From contig JAUHXC010000002.1 of NCBI GenBank assembly GCA_030427205.1, positions 248,001-312,000 of the forward strand: a stretch of 64,000 nt of DNA, written 5' to 3'. A program made the translations under genes and the position numbers. This document shows, piece after piece, positions 54,778-62,548 of the stretch. The notes under the pieces were generated by a model. That model did not search any database. It saw only the letters and a program-made list of their open reading frames with translations, and was not told where the DNA came from. The stretch comes from a bacterium (GTDB taxonomy: Bacteria > Myxococcota_A > Bradymonadia > UBA7976 > UBA1532). Position 1 is the stretch's first letter, and the number at the start of each line of letters is the position of its first letter.

Positions 54778-55602
54778 TCAGCGCCAGCGGCGCGCCCGGG
54801 TGCGGATGGCGTCGGCCACGGCGTCGCGCTGGCCGGCCTCGAGCACGCCGTGGGCCCCCGCCGCGCTGTCGATGGCCTCGCCGGCGAGCTGCTTCCAGAC
54901 GTCGATGCGCGCGTCGACCAGCGCCTTGGCCTTGGCCACGTCGGGGGTCTCGGCGTTCCACAGCGCCAGGGCGTCGGCCCGCATCGCCTCACGGTCGCCC
55001 ATCTGCGCCAGGCCGCTCTTCAGCAGCCCGTCGGCCAGCGCCTCCAGCTCGGCGGCCTGGGCCTTGGTCGCGTCCACCTCGTCGACGATCTCCTCGACGA
55101 CGAAGCCGGCGAACCGCTCGGCGCGCTCGGCGCGATCCTCGAGGCTGCGCTGGCGATCCTTGGCCCGCTCGTCGGCGAACGTGGCCACCGCCTTGCGCTG
55201 GTCGGGCGTCAGCGTCTGGTGCACGGTCGCGGCGGCGTCGATCGCTTCGTGGGCCAGGCCGCGTACGCTCTCGATGCGGGCGAAGACCGCGCGGCGGGCC
55301 GCGTCGGCGTCGGCCGTGGGCGCCTGCCACAGCGCCAGCAGCTCTTCGCGGAAGACCTCGCGGTCGCCGAACCGGTCGAGGGCGCTGTCGACGAGCGGGC
55401 CGACCAGCGGGCTGATCGTCGCCCGCTGCGCGTCGGTGGCGTCGAGCGCGTCGAGCGCGTCGTCCACCTTCCACTGAGCGAAGGTCTTGATGCGCTCGGC
55501 CTTCTTGCCGCCGAACCAGGGGCCGGCGTAGACCGCCGTGGCGCCGAGGGCGACGAGGGCGGTGGCGAGAGCGACGAGCAGGGTCTTGCGTGAGACGCGC
55601 AT
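54778..55602 (-). CDS. Periplasmic Spy/CpxP-like helical protein with internal duplication
   Basis: A 274-residue exported protein (TLLVALATALVALGATAVYA). The mature part is helical and contains LTPDQRKAVATFADE, an LTxxQ-type motif as in Spy/CpxP chaperones and metal-resistance periplasmic sensors. Two related halves are visible: KVDDALDALDATDAQRATIS with GDREVFREELLALWQAPTAD, and EEIVDEVDATKAQAAELEAL with GDREAMRADALALWNAETPD. A tandem duplication of a Spy-like unit is likely. GGAGG precedes the ATG, and a GTGAA-N5-GTGAA box lies about 100 bases upstream, reminiscent of CpxR control. Confidence 0.78.
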   Translation of the reverse strand: MRVSRKTLLVALATALVALGATAVYAGPWFGGKKAERIKTFAQWKVDDALDALDATDAQRATISPLVGPLVDSALDRFGDREVFREELLALWQAPTADADAARRAVFARIESVRGLAHEAIDAAATVHQTLTPDQRKAVATFADERAKDRQRSLEDRAERAERFAGFVVEEIVDEVDATKAQAAELEALADGLLKSGLAQMGDREAMRADALALWNAETPDVAKAKALVDARIDVWKQLAGEAIDSAAGAHGVLEAGQRDAVADAIRTRARRWR

Positions 55603-55700
55603 GGGATCCTCCAGGGGTCGGGCTGCGCCGATGCCGGTGAGCAGCCGGGGTTGGTGAATGCCAAGGTAGGGCCCGCCTCTTGCGCCTTTTCTACGGGAAC

Positions 55701-55715
55701 GTGAAGCAACGTGAA
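55701..55715. promoter_or_regulatory. CpxR-like direct repeat upstream of the Spy/CpxP-like gene
   Basis: GTGAA-GCAAC-GTGAA: two pentamers with five-base spacing, part of a tandem 10-base repeat AACGTGAAGC (55698-55717). E. coli CpxR binds GTAAA-N5-GTAAA upstream of cpxP and spy, and OmpR-family regulators generally bind such direct repeats. It lies 99-113 bases upstream of the start at 55602. Confidence 0.4.
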
Positions 55716-55726
55716 GCGGGCCGACG

Positions 55727-56593
55727 TCAGCTCGGCGGACAATCGGGCAGCGCTTCGAGCGCCATCTCGATGAGCGGGCTGTCGAGGTCGGCGCGCCAGA
55801 CCGCCGATATGGGGAAGGTCGCTTGCGGGAAGCTCCACGCGCGCACCCCCGCCAGGCGCGGGCCCTCGGGCTCGACCCAGGGGATGAGCGAGAAGCCGAG
55901 GCCGGCGGCGACGAACGCCAGGATCGCGTCGGCGCTGCTGGCCGAGACCACCTGCTCGGGCGCTCGGGGCAGCGCGTCGAGCTGCAGCCGGCGGTGCAGC
56001 GTCTCGGCGGGATAGGCCACCAGCGGCGTCTCGAACAGGCTCTCGAGCGCGGGCGCGGGGCCGTCGGGGTGCATATCGGCCGGCGCCACCAGCCACGCCA
56101 TCGCCCGGGCCACCTCGCGGCTCCCGCACCACGGCGGCCGGTCGGGCAGGTAGTCGACGAGCAGGTCGCAGGCGCCGCTGCGCAACCGCTCGAGGTCGGG
56201 AAAAGGGTGCTCGGCCAGCGAGATCGAGACGTCCTCGCGCCGGGCGCGCATGCGCCGGACCCAGGCCGGCAAGACCTGGCGGATGGCCATGTTGCCCGCC
56301 TCGATGCGCAGCTCTCCGCCGAAGCGGTTGGTGGCGATGGCCCGGGTCACCGCCGGCAGCTGCTCGAAGAAGGGCTGGATGAAGTCGAAGAGATAGCGCC
56401 CCGCGGCGGTGAGCGCCATCTCGCCCCGCCCGACCCGCTCGAAGAGCTTCACCTCGAGCTCGGTCTCGAGCTTCTTGACCTGCTGATGCACCCCCGGCTG
56501 GCTGATCGGGTAGCGGAAGTTGCGGGCGGCCCGGGCATAGCTGCGATGCACCGCGACCATGTAGAAGCCTTCGAGCGGGTTGAGCGTGATCAT
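55727..56593 (-). CDS. LysR-family transcriptional regulator
   Basis: A 288-residue regulator. The helix-turn-helix region reads SYARAARNFRYPISQPGVHQ, then QVKKLETELEVKLFERVGRG; the effector domain has RIEAGNMAIRQVLPAWVRRM, GACDLLVDYLPDRPPW and AILAFVAAGLGFSLIPWV. Its gene follows the sterol desaturase gene by nine bases on the same strand, so it is likely co-transcribed and may feed back on the promoter at 57713-57824. The ribosome-binding site is weak, consistent with coupling to the upstream gene. Confidence 0.93.
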   Translation of the reverse strand: MITLNPLEGFYMVAVHRSYARAARNFRYPISQPGVHQQVKKLETELEVKLFERVGRGEMALTAAGRYLFDFIQPFFEQLPAVTRAIATNRFGGELRIEAGNMAIRQVLPAWVRRMRARREDVSISLAEHPFPDLERLRSGACDLLVDYLPDRPPWCGSREVARAMAWLVAPADMHPDGPAPALESLFETPLVAYPAETLHRRLQLDALPRAPEQVVSASSADAILAFVAAGLGFSLIPWVEPEGPRLAGVRAWSFPQATFPISAVWRADLDSPLIEMALEALPDCPPS

Positions 56594-56602
56594 GGGATCG
56601 GT

Positions 56603-57712
56603 CTACCGCACGCCCGGCGCCAGATCGAGCCGCCCGCGGGCGATGGTGGGCACGAGCAGCGCCAGCAGGGCGCCGAGCGCGGCGGCGCTGAAGGCCAAGC
56701 CGCGCAGGTCGAAGGCGGCCACCGCCGCGACCAGCGGCAGCGCCAGCGGCAGGATGCGGATCGCCGCCGGCCACGCCCGCTCGAAGAACGGCCCCGCGCG
56801 CTCCCCGCGACGACGGGCGAAGACGAGCGCCCCCCACGCGGCGGTCGGCAGCGCCAGCGCCCCGAGAAGGCCCGGCTCCGGCGCGGCGTACAGCGCCGCC
56901 CAGCCGCAGCCCAGCGCCAGCCCATAGACCGTCAGCCCCTGCACCCCGCGGCGGATCTGCGGCCAGCCGAAGCCGCGCGCCCAGGCGGCGATGGGCTCGA
57001 CGTTGGCCGTCCAGACCGAGCGGGGCGCCTTGCGCGTGCCCAGACCGCAGCCGACGCCGGCCGACTCGGCGGCATAGGTGCCGAAGAGGTGATCCCAGAC
57101 GAGCAGGATGCCGCCGAAGTTGGCCCCGGCGTGCGGGCCGACCGCGGCGTGATGCCGGCGGTGGGCGGTGGGGTTGTTGACGATCGCCCCCAGCGGGCCC
57201 AGGTCACCGACGATGCGGCTGTGGGTGAAATAGAGCACGGTCATCGAGATCACGATGGCGCCGGCGTAGACCTCGACCGGGATGCCGACCAGCGCCAGCG
57301 GGGCGAAGAACGGAAAAGCGGCCAGCGGCGCGAGCACGCCCGAGCGAAACCCGACGCTGAGATCGAAGTCGTTGGCCTGATGATGCACCGCGTGCACCGT
57401 CCACAAGAGGCCGTGGCGATGGGACAGGCGGTGCTCCCAGTAGTACGCCAGATCGTAGAGCAAGAGCCCTAGCGCCCAGGTCAGCGGCGAGGTGGGCGAC
57501 AGCTCGATCGCGGCGAAGCGGGTCAGGCCGACGTAGGCCGCCATCAGGCCGCCGTGGGTGGCGAGGCCCACGAGCAGGCGCGCGGCCCCGCAGCGCAGGT
57601 TGCTGCGCACCTGGGCCGGGCTGTGGCGGGGCGCGCCGCGACGGCGGGCGATCAACGTCTCGAGGGTGAACCAGAGCAGCGCGACGAGCAGCAGTGCGGC
57701 GAGCGACAACAT
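56603..57712 (-). CDS. Sterol desaturase / fatty acid hydroxylase superfamily protein
   Basis: A 369-residue membrane di-iron enzyme. The eight-His pattern is present: HRLSHRHG, HAVHHQAND and HRRHHAAVGPH, each beside membrane helices (LTWALGLLLYDLAYYWEHRL; VYAGAIVISMTVLYFTHSRI). It is predicted to hydroxylate or desaturate a lipid; the substrate is unknown, and some Myxococcota make sterols or unusual lipids. The C-terminal 90 residues add four more hydrophobic segments not needed for the core. GGGAGG precedes the ATG. It is co-transcribed with the LysR gene. Confidence 0.9.
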   Translation of the reverse strand: MLSLAALLLVALLWFTLETLIARRRGAPRHSPAQVRSNLRCGAARLLVGLATHGGLMAAYVGLTRFAAIELSPTSPLTWALGLLLYDLAYYWEHRLSHRHGLLWTVHAVHHQANDFDLSVGFRSGVLAPLAAFPFFAPLALVGIPVEVYAGAIVISMTVLYFTHSRIVGDLGPLGAIVNNPTAHRRHHAAVGPHAGANFGGILLVWDHLFGTYAAESAGVGCGLGTRKAPRSVWTANVEPIAAWARGFGWPQIRRGVQGLTVYGLALGCGWAALYAAPEPGLLGALALPTAAWGALVFARRRGERAGPFFERAWPAAIRILPLALPLVAAVAAFDLRGLAFSAAALGALLALLVPTIARGRLDLAPGVR

Positions 57713-57754
57713 GAAGACCTCCCGTGCGAGGGCTTCACGGTAGCGATCGAGTCG

Positions 57755-57793
57755 ACTTATCTGAATTCATTAATTTGAACCGATTTGATAAGT
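57755..57793. promoter_or_regulatory. AT-rich promoter with inverted arms upstream of the sterol desaturase gene
   Basis: ACTTATC (57755-57761) and GATAAGT (57787-57793) are inverted arms 25 bases apart enclosing CTGAATTCATTAATTTG-type AT-rich DNA, the most AT-rich patch seen in this window. The position, 43-81 bases before the ATG at 57712, fits a promoter with an operator, possibly for the downstream LysR protein. Confidence 0.45.
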
Positions 57794-57824
57794 GGGACTG
57801 ATTGAGGGTGCGACGTTCGATGAG

Positions 57825-58784
57825 CTACGCGTCGAGGGGCCACCAACGACGCGCCAGATCGTGCAGCGTGCGGGCCGCGGGGGCCGGCAGCTGCTTCAGG
57901 TACCAGGGCAGGTGGCTGTATTGATGCAGCAGGGCCCAGGCCATGCAGCGCCGCTGCAGCGCGCTGTCCCGGTCCGCGGCGGGCAGGCCGTAGCCGTCGA
58001 GGAAGGCGTGCATCAGCCGGGCATCGCCGGCGGCGACGAAGAGCCCAATCGAGGCGAGGTCGTAGCTGGCCGGACCGATCCGGGCGGGCTCGAAGTCGAA
58101 GATCCCGCTCACCGTCCAGCCGCGCTCGGCGCGCTGCACGAACACATGCTGGCGCATCAACTCGGTGTGCAGCAATACATGGGGCTCGGCGGGCATCGGA
58201 GACGCGGCCAGGAACGGCTCGATCTGATCGACCCAGCGCGTTTCGAGCCCCAAGCGCCGTTGGCGGGCGGCAGCACCGGCCCGCTGCCGGGCTTCGAACC
58301 GGCTCCAGTCGCGCCCGGGCCAGTCGAAGGGTGTCTTCGTCGCGTGCAGCGACGCCGTGAGCCGTCCGAGTTGCCGAGCCAGCCCGATGTGATCGCGGTC
58401 GGTCAGCGCTGCGTCGACGTCAGACCACAGCCGACCGGGCAGCCGCTGCATCACCACATAGCGCCAGCCGTCCCGCTGGCCCCGCGCGCGCAGCGCCGGC
58501 GCCGGGACCGGGGTCGACTCGAGCGCGGCGAGTACGTCGGCCTCGCGGGGGCCTTCTTCGGCGCAGCACGCCGGATACAGCTTGACCACCGCTTCTGCGC
58601 CGAGGCCATAGACCGGCAGGCTGCCGCCGGGCAGTCGCTCGGGGGCGGCCTCACACGCGATGTTCAACTCGTGGGCGATGTCCCGGGCGAACGGGACGTA
58701 GGCCGGATGCTCGCGAGGCAGCGCGTCGTAGGCGTCTTCCGTCTCGGCGGGCGGCAGCGGCGTATGCCGGGTGGGGCGGGGCAT
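57825..58784 (-). CDS. Phosphotransferase (APH/choline kinase)-fold protein with altered active site
   Basis: A 319-residue soluble protein. The kinase-like fold is recognisable from AEAVVKLYPACC (ATP-site Lys), WRYVVMQRLPGRLWSD and the catalytic region. Where active APH enzymes have HxDxxxxN, this one has HTELMRQHV (Asp to Glu, Asn to His); the metal motif reads GIFDFEPARIGPASYDLA, with DFE retaining the Asp. Activity is therefore doubtful or changed. No antibiotic-resistance context exists. The ATG has no clear ribosome-binding site. Confidence 0.78.
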   Translation of the reverse strand: MPRPTRHTPLPPAETEDAYDALPREHPAYVPFARDIAHELNIACEAAPERLPGGSLPVYGLGAEAVVKLYPACCAEEGPREADVLAALESTPVPAPALRARGQRDGWRYVVMQRLPGRLWSDVDAALTDRDHIGLARQLGRLTASLHATKTPFDWPGRDWSRFEARQRAGAAARQRRLGLETRWVDQIEPFLAASPMPAEPHVLLHTELMRQHVFVQRAERGWTVSGIFDFEPARIGPASYDLASIGLFVAAGDARLMHAFLDGYGLPAADRDSALQRRCMAWALLHQYSHLPWYLKQLPAPAARTLHDLARRWWPLDA

Positions 58785-58834
58785 GCTGGGCGGATCGAGG
58801 GGGAGCGGCGCCGGCGATCAGGCCGGCCGGCGGC

Positions 58835-59395
58835 TCACTTGGCGGCGAGGCTCTTGCACGCCTTGATGGCGTTGGCCTGCTGCTCGGGCTGCGAGGCGGT
58901 GGTCTCGCACTTGTAGTCCTTGCCCCCGATGGTGCGGCGGCTCTTGACCCAGTAGTTGGTGCCCATGCCGCCCTTGTTCTCGGCGGAGAAGACCCAGCCG
59001 TCGGCCAGCTTCTCTTCCTTGACGTTGGTCACGCCGTCGTAGGTGTCCTGCATGTCCTTGACCGCGGCGGCCATGTCCTTGGGGTAGTCGTCGCCGGCGG
59101 CGGCCACGGTCACCACGAGGCCGGGGCCCTGCAGCATCTGGTCGCCGAGCATCTCGCTGACGTTGGTGCCCTCGGGGGCCTCGGCCTTGAGGCCCAGCGC
59201 CGGGATCTCGACCATCGGCTTGGCGGCCGGCTTGGCCGGGGCCTTCTCGGCGGCCTTCTCCGGCGCCTTCTCGGCAGCGGCTTCCTTGGTGGCCTCGGCG
59301 GTCTTCTCGCCGCCCTCGGCGGGGGCGTCCTTCTTGCCGCAGGCGCTCAGGGCGAAGGCCAGGCACACGATCGAGAGCAGGGACAGCTTCTTCAT
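58835..59395 (-). CDS. Lipoprotein with Ala/Lys/Pro-rich linker, function unknown
   Basis: A 186-residue lipoprotein (LLSIVCLAFALSAC). Residues about 25-65 are an Ala/Glu/Lys/Pro repeat (EKAPEKAAEKAPAKPAAKP) that could span periplasm or peptidoglycan. A globular C-terminal domain of about 115 residues follows (VEIPALGLKAEAPEGTNVSE, GWVFSAENKGGMGTNYWVKS) with two Cys likely paired (YKCETT and IKACKS). No family was recognised. AGAGGAACCC precedes the ATG. Confidence 0.83.
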   Translation of the reverse strand: MKKLSLLSIVCLAFALSACGKKDAPAEGGEKTAEATKEAAAEKAPEKAAEKAPAKPAAKPMVEIPALGLKAEAPEGTNVSEMLGDQMLQGPGLVVTVAAAGDDYPKDMAAAVKDMQDTYDGVTNVKEEKLADGWVFSAENKGGMGTNYWVKSRRTIGGKDYKCETTASQPEQQANAIKACKSLAAK

Positions 59396-59507
59396 GGGTT
59401 CCTCTTCACACAGGGTGACGTCGAGTGCGGCGGTTATGACCCAGTCCGACCCGGAGCGCAACCTCTCGATCGGCGGGATCGTGGCGGGTGCGGTCGCGCG
59501 GACCGCC

Positions 59508-60242
59508 TCACCCGGCGGATCCGTCCAACTCGGGGTAGTCGCGGAAGATCCCGTGCCGCGAGAACGGCAGCCGCCGGGTCGATGCCAGGTACTCGGCGAG
59601 CTGCTCGGCGACCCGCGCGCGCAGCGTCATCGATCGGGGGATCTCGGCGCGCACCTCGCCGAAGGCCCGGGGGAAGGCGAAGGCCAGCCCCTCCAGCAGC
59701 TGAAAGAGGCTCAGGTCGACGGCGGTGAGCCGCTCGCCCACCAGCCAGCCGCGCGCGCTGCGCTCGATGGCGGCCTCGAAGTACGCCAGCCAGCGGCGCA
59801 GGCGCTTCTCCCGGAAGAAGCGGGCCCGGATCAGCGCCGCCTCCGGGTGGTCTTCGTAGACGAAGCCGTTGCCCAGCGGGTGGTGGGTATCGTGCACCTC
59901 GTTGACGACGTCGCCGATGGTCAGTTGAAGCTGGTGGGCCAGCACCTGCTCGGCTTCTCCGGCGGGGGCCAGGTCGAGGCGCGGCGCGAGATACTGCACG
60001 ATGTTGGGCAGCTGGGCGATGACGCGATCGCCATGGTGCAGGATCGGCGCGGCGAACGGCGTCGGCCCCGGCACCTCGCCGCGGGTGTAGCGCAAAACGG
60101 CGGGCACGCCGCCGCCCTTCTCTTTCGGCTCGCGGGCCAGATCGCGATAGGCCGTGCCGCTCGCCTCGAACATCAAGCGGACGAACTCGCCGCGTCCGGG
60201 CAGCATCGGCCAGTAGATCAGCGTGTATTCGGCGGCGGCCAT
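59508..60242 (-). CDS. Glutathione S-transferase family protein
   Basis: A 244-residue cytosolic protein. The thioredoxin-like N-terminal domain starts with YTLIYWPMLPGRGEFVRLMF, where the catalytic Tyr of sigma/mu-type GSTs and the GRGE(F) pattern are visible; the glutathione cis-Pro region is TPFAAPILHHGDRVIAQLPN. The C-terminal helical domain contains GWLVGERLTAVDLSLFQLL, a typical GST N-capping region. The substrate is unknown. GAGGAG precedes the ATG. Confidence 0.87.
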   Translation of the reverse strand: MAAAEYTLIYWPMLPGRGEFVRLMFEASGTAYRDLAREPKEKGGGVPAVLRYTRGEVPGPTPFAAPILHHGDRVIAQLPNIVQYLAPRLDLAPAGEAEQVLAHQLQLTIGDVVNEVHDTHHPLGNGFVYEDHPEAALIRARFFREKRLRRWLAYFEAAIERSARGWLVGERLTAVDLSLFQLLEGLAFAFPRAFGEVRAEIPRSMTLRARVAEQLAEYLASTRRLPFSRHGIFRDYPELDGSAG

Positions 60243-60315
60243 GGCGCGCTCCTCGTCGGCGGCGGTATCTCGACGGCGTAGCGCACTGCTCGGCGCCGGT
60301 CAATCGACGCGGCGG

Positions 60316-60834
60316 TCAGTCCGGCCAGGGAGCGAAGGCGTCGAGGCGATGGAAGTCGGGCTGGGGGCCCGGCACGGCGTGGGCCGCGAGATAGCGCCGC
60401 TGCGCGCCCTGCCCGTGAATCGCATAGGCGTTGACCGACCACGGGCGCGGCGGCAGGTGCTCGATGGCGAGAAAGGCGTCGGCCTGCCAACGGGATCCGC
60501 TGCGGCCGACCGAGACCCGCAGCGGCAGGCCCTCAGCCACCGGGCGCCGGCGACCCTCGAGGCGCAGCACGAGGTGATGACCCATGGGCCCGATCTCGAT
60601 CTCGGTGTAGTGGGCCTCCGGGCCGAGCACGAAGACCTCGACCACCTCGTGATTCCACAGGCCCGGCGTCGGGCCCGGCAGCCCGGGCGGCGGTGGATCG
60701 CCGTGCAGCGGGGCGTCGAGGCGCACATGCAGGCCATCGGCGCGGGCGGTCAACTCGACGACGGCCTGCTCGGGCGCCGCCAGCGGTTGGCCGTCCCAGG
60801 TCTGGTTCACGGTGAGGGTGAGTGTCGAGGTCAT
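60316..60834 (-). CDS. UPF0462 / C4orf33-like protein
   Basis: A 172-residue soluble protein with a likely CBM9-like beta-sandwich. Phrases such as VNQTWDGQPL, LWNHEVVEVFVLG, HYTEIEIGPMGHHLVLRLEG, NAYAIHGQ and QPDFHRLDAF correspond, from memory, to human C4orf33 (UPF0462), whose function is unknown. Its start overlaps the stop of the acetyltransferase-like gene by four bases (ATGA), so the two proteins are made together and may work on the same compound. Confidence 0.8.
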   Translation of the reverse strand: MTSTLTLTVNQTWDGQPLAAPEQAVVELTARADGLHVRLDAPLHGDPPPPGLPGPTPGLWNHEVVEVFVLGPEAHYTEIEIGPMGHHLVLRLEGRRRPVAEGLPLRVSVGRSGSRWQADAFLAIEHLPPRPWSVNAYAIHGQGAQRRYLAAHAVPGPQPDFHRLDAFAPWPD

Positions 60835-61508
60835 CGAGCGTCCTCCGCGCCATCGAGCCAGGTCGGGGCGTCGAGCAGCGCCTGCAACCGGGCGTAGAAC
60901 CGCCCCATGTGCACCCCGTCGACCAGCGCGTGGTGGGCCGACAGCGCGACCGGCATGCGCACCGGGCCTTCGCCGTCGGCGCCGTCGTCGACCGCCCGCC
61001 CCAACGCGACGCGGGGCACGCTGTCGTCCTTGCCCAGCCGCCGCGCGTGGTCGATGTGGGTGAAGCGGACCCAGGGGATGATCGTGCCGTGGATCACCCC
61101 GTCGTCGTCGGGCCGATCGTCCATCGGCTCGCCGCCGTGGCGGCTCCGGGCGCGCTCGATGGCCGCGCGCGCGCCGGTGAGGAAGCCGGGGAAGTCTTCG
61201 GCGTCGGGCAGATAGACGAAGTCGAACGTCTCCGGGCCGGTATCGACGGTCGTGCCGATGCGGATGCGGTCGTGCAGCCAGACCCGATCGCCGCGCAAGC
61301 GCAGGCGCAGCGCCTCGACGCCGTTCGCCGCGGCGGAAACGGCGTACCAACACGCGAGGGAGAACGGCGCGTGCCCCGCCCGACAGCGTCGGCGCAGGGC
61401 GGTGACGTCGACCTCGGCCGTGAGGCCGAACTGGGGCAGGTCGTAGGTGCGGAAGAACTCGAACTGTGCCCGGCGGGACCAGCGGTCGATGTCGATGAAG
61501 TGAGACAC
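60831..61508 (-). CDS. Chloramphenicol acetyltransferase (CatA)-like acyltransferase
   Basis: A 225-residue enzyme beginning at GTG directly behind a perfect AGGAGG. The fold is CAT-like: IDIDRWSRRAQFEFFRTYDL at the N-terminus, LRLRGDRVWLHDRIRIGTTV in the middle, and the catalytic motif ALSAHHALVDGVHMGRFYAR (His in HHxxVDG) near the C-terminus, where CatA has a nearly identical sequence. Chloramphenicol resistance is possible, but chromosomal CAT homologues often acylate other substrates. The coupled gene is the C4orf33 homologue; adenosine deaminase is divergent, 56 bases away. Confidence 0.88.
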   Translation of the reverse strand: MSHFIDIDRWSRRAQFEFFRTYDLPQFGLTAEVDVTALRRRCRAGHAPFSLACWYAVSAAANGVEALRLRLRGDRVWLHDRIRIGTTVDTGPETFDFVYLPDAEDFPGFLTGARAAIERARSRHGGEPMDDRPDDDGVIHGTIIPWVRFTHIDHARRLGKDDSVPRVALGRAVDDGADGEGPVRMPVALSAHHALVDGVHMGRFYARLQALLDAPTWLDGAEDAR

Positions 61509-61564
61509 GGCGACCTCCTGGCGGGACCATACCCGACCTGCCCGGCGTGGGGTATGGTGACTCG

Positions 61565-62494
61565 ATGATCGCCCCGCCACCGAGACCCGCCGCGCCGCGC
61601 CTGCCGCCCCTCGCCGACCTGCACCGCCACCTCGATGGCTCCCTGCGCCCGGCGACCCTGAAGGCGCTGGCTGCGGCGCGCGGCGTGCGGCTGCCCGACG
61701 ACATCCGCTTCTTCACCCACATGGGCCTCGACGCCGCCCTCGCACGCTTCGAGACGACGCTGGCCTGCCTGCAAGACCCCGACGCCGTGGCCCGGGTGGC
61801 CGACGAGATGTGTCGCGACGCCGCCGCCGAGGGGGTGACGACGCTCGAGATCCGCTTCGCGCCCCGGCTTCACCGCGGCGCGCCGATGCAGCGGATCGTC
61901 GACGCGGCCATCGAAGGCATCGGCGGGCGAGCGGGCTTGATCCTGTGTGCCCTGTATGGCGACCCGCCGGACGCCGTGCGCGCGCTCGTCGACCTCGGCC
62001 GGGGCAAAGCCGTCGGACTCGATCTGGCCGGCGGTCCGTTGCCGGCGCATCGCTGGGGGTTGATGGACTACCGCGAGGCCTTCGCCGCCGCCCGCGCCGC
62101 CGGACTCGGGCGGACGGTTCATGCCGGCGAGGGCCGGCCGCCGAGCGAGATCATCGCGGCCATCGAGCACCTCGACGCCCAGCGCATCGGGCACGGGACG
62201 ACGCTGTTGCACGATCCGCGGGCGCTGGAGCTGGTGATCGAGCGGGGCGTCGTCATCGAAGCCTGCCCCACATCGAACGTACACACCGGCGTCATCGAGC
62301 GCTTCGACGCCCATCCCCTGCCCCGCTGGCTGTCGCTGGGTGTGCGCGCCTGCCTCAACGCCGACAATACGCTGCTGTCGGATGTGAACGTCGCCGATGA
62401 GTACGGCGCGGCGCGGCGCATGCCCGGGATGACCCCCGCCCTCTGGCGCCGAGCCATCGAGCACGGACATCGAGCGGCGTTTCCGCGGCGCTGA
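61565..62494 (+). CDS. Adenosine deaminase-family protein
   Basis: A 309-residue cytosolic amidohydrolase converting adenosine (or a related purine nucleoside) to inosine. The metal-binding HxH is in LADLHRHLDGSLRP, the next His and the catalytic Glu in TVHAGEGRPPSE, RIGHGT holds the conserved His, and NADNTLLS stands where classical ADA has NTDDP, so the metal-ligand Asp is kept but the next positions differ. ADA-like enzymes acting on methylthioadenosine or adenine are alternatives. The start is the ATG at 61565; the ribosome-binding site is weak. Confidence 0.87.
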   Translation: MIAPPPRPAAPRLPPLADLHRHLDGSLRPATLKALAAARGVRLPDDIRFFTHMGLDAALARFETTLACLQDPDAVARVADEMCRDAAAEGVTTLEIRFAPRLHRGAPMQRIVDAAIEGIGGRAGLILCALYGDPPDAVRALVDLGRGKAVGLDLAGGPLPAHRWGLMDYREAFAAARAAGLGRTVHAGEGRPPSEIIAAIEHLDAQRIGHGTTLLHDPRALELVIERGVVIEACPTSNVHTGVIERFDAHPLPRWLSLGVRACLNADNTLLSDVNVADEYGAARRMPGMTPALWRRAIEHGHRAAFPRR

Positions 62495-62548
62495 TGGCGC
62501 GAGCTGCCCGGGCGCCCGAGTCGGGTCCTGGTCGAACTGCCCGAGCGC

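Noticed and set aside
60831-61508. Calling the CatA-like gene a mobile chloramphenicol-resistance determinant
   Set aside because: No integron, transposase or other resistance gene is near, base composition matches the neighbours, and it is coupled to a housekeeping-looking gene.
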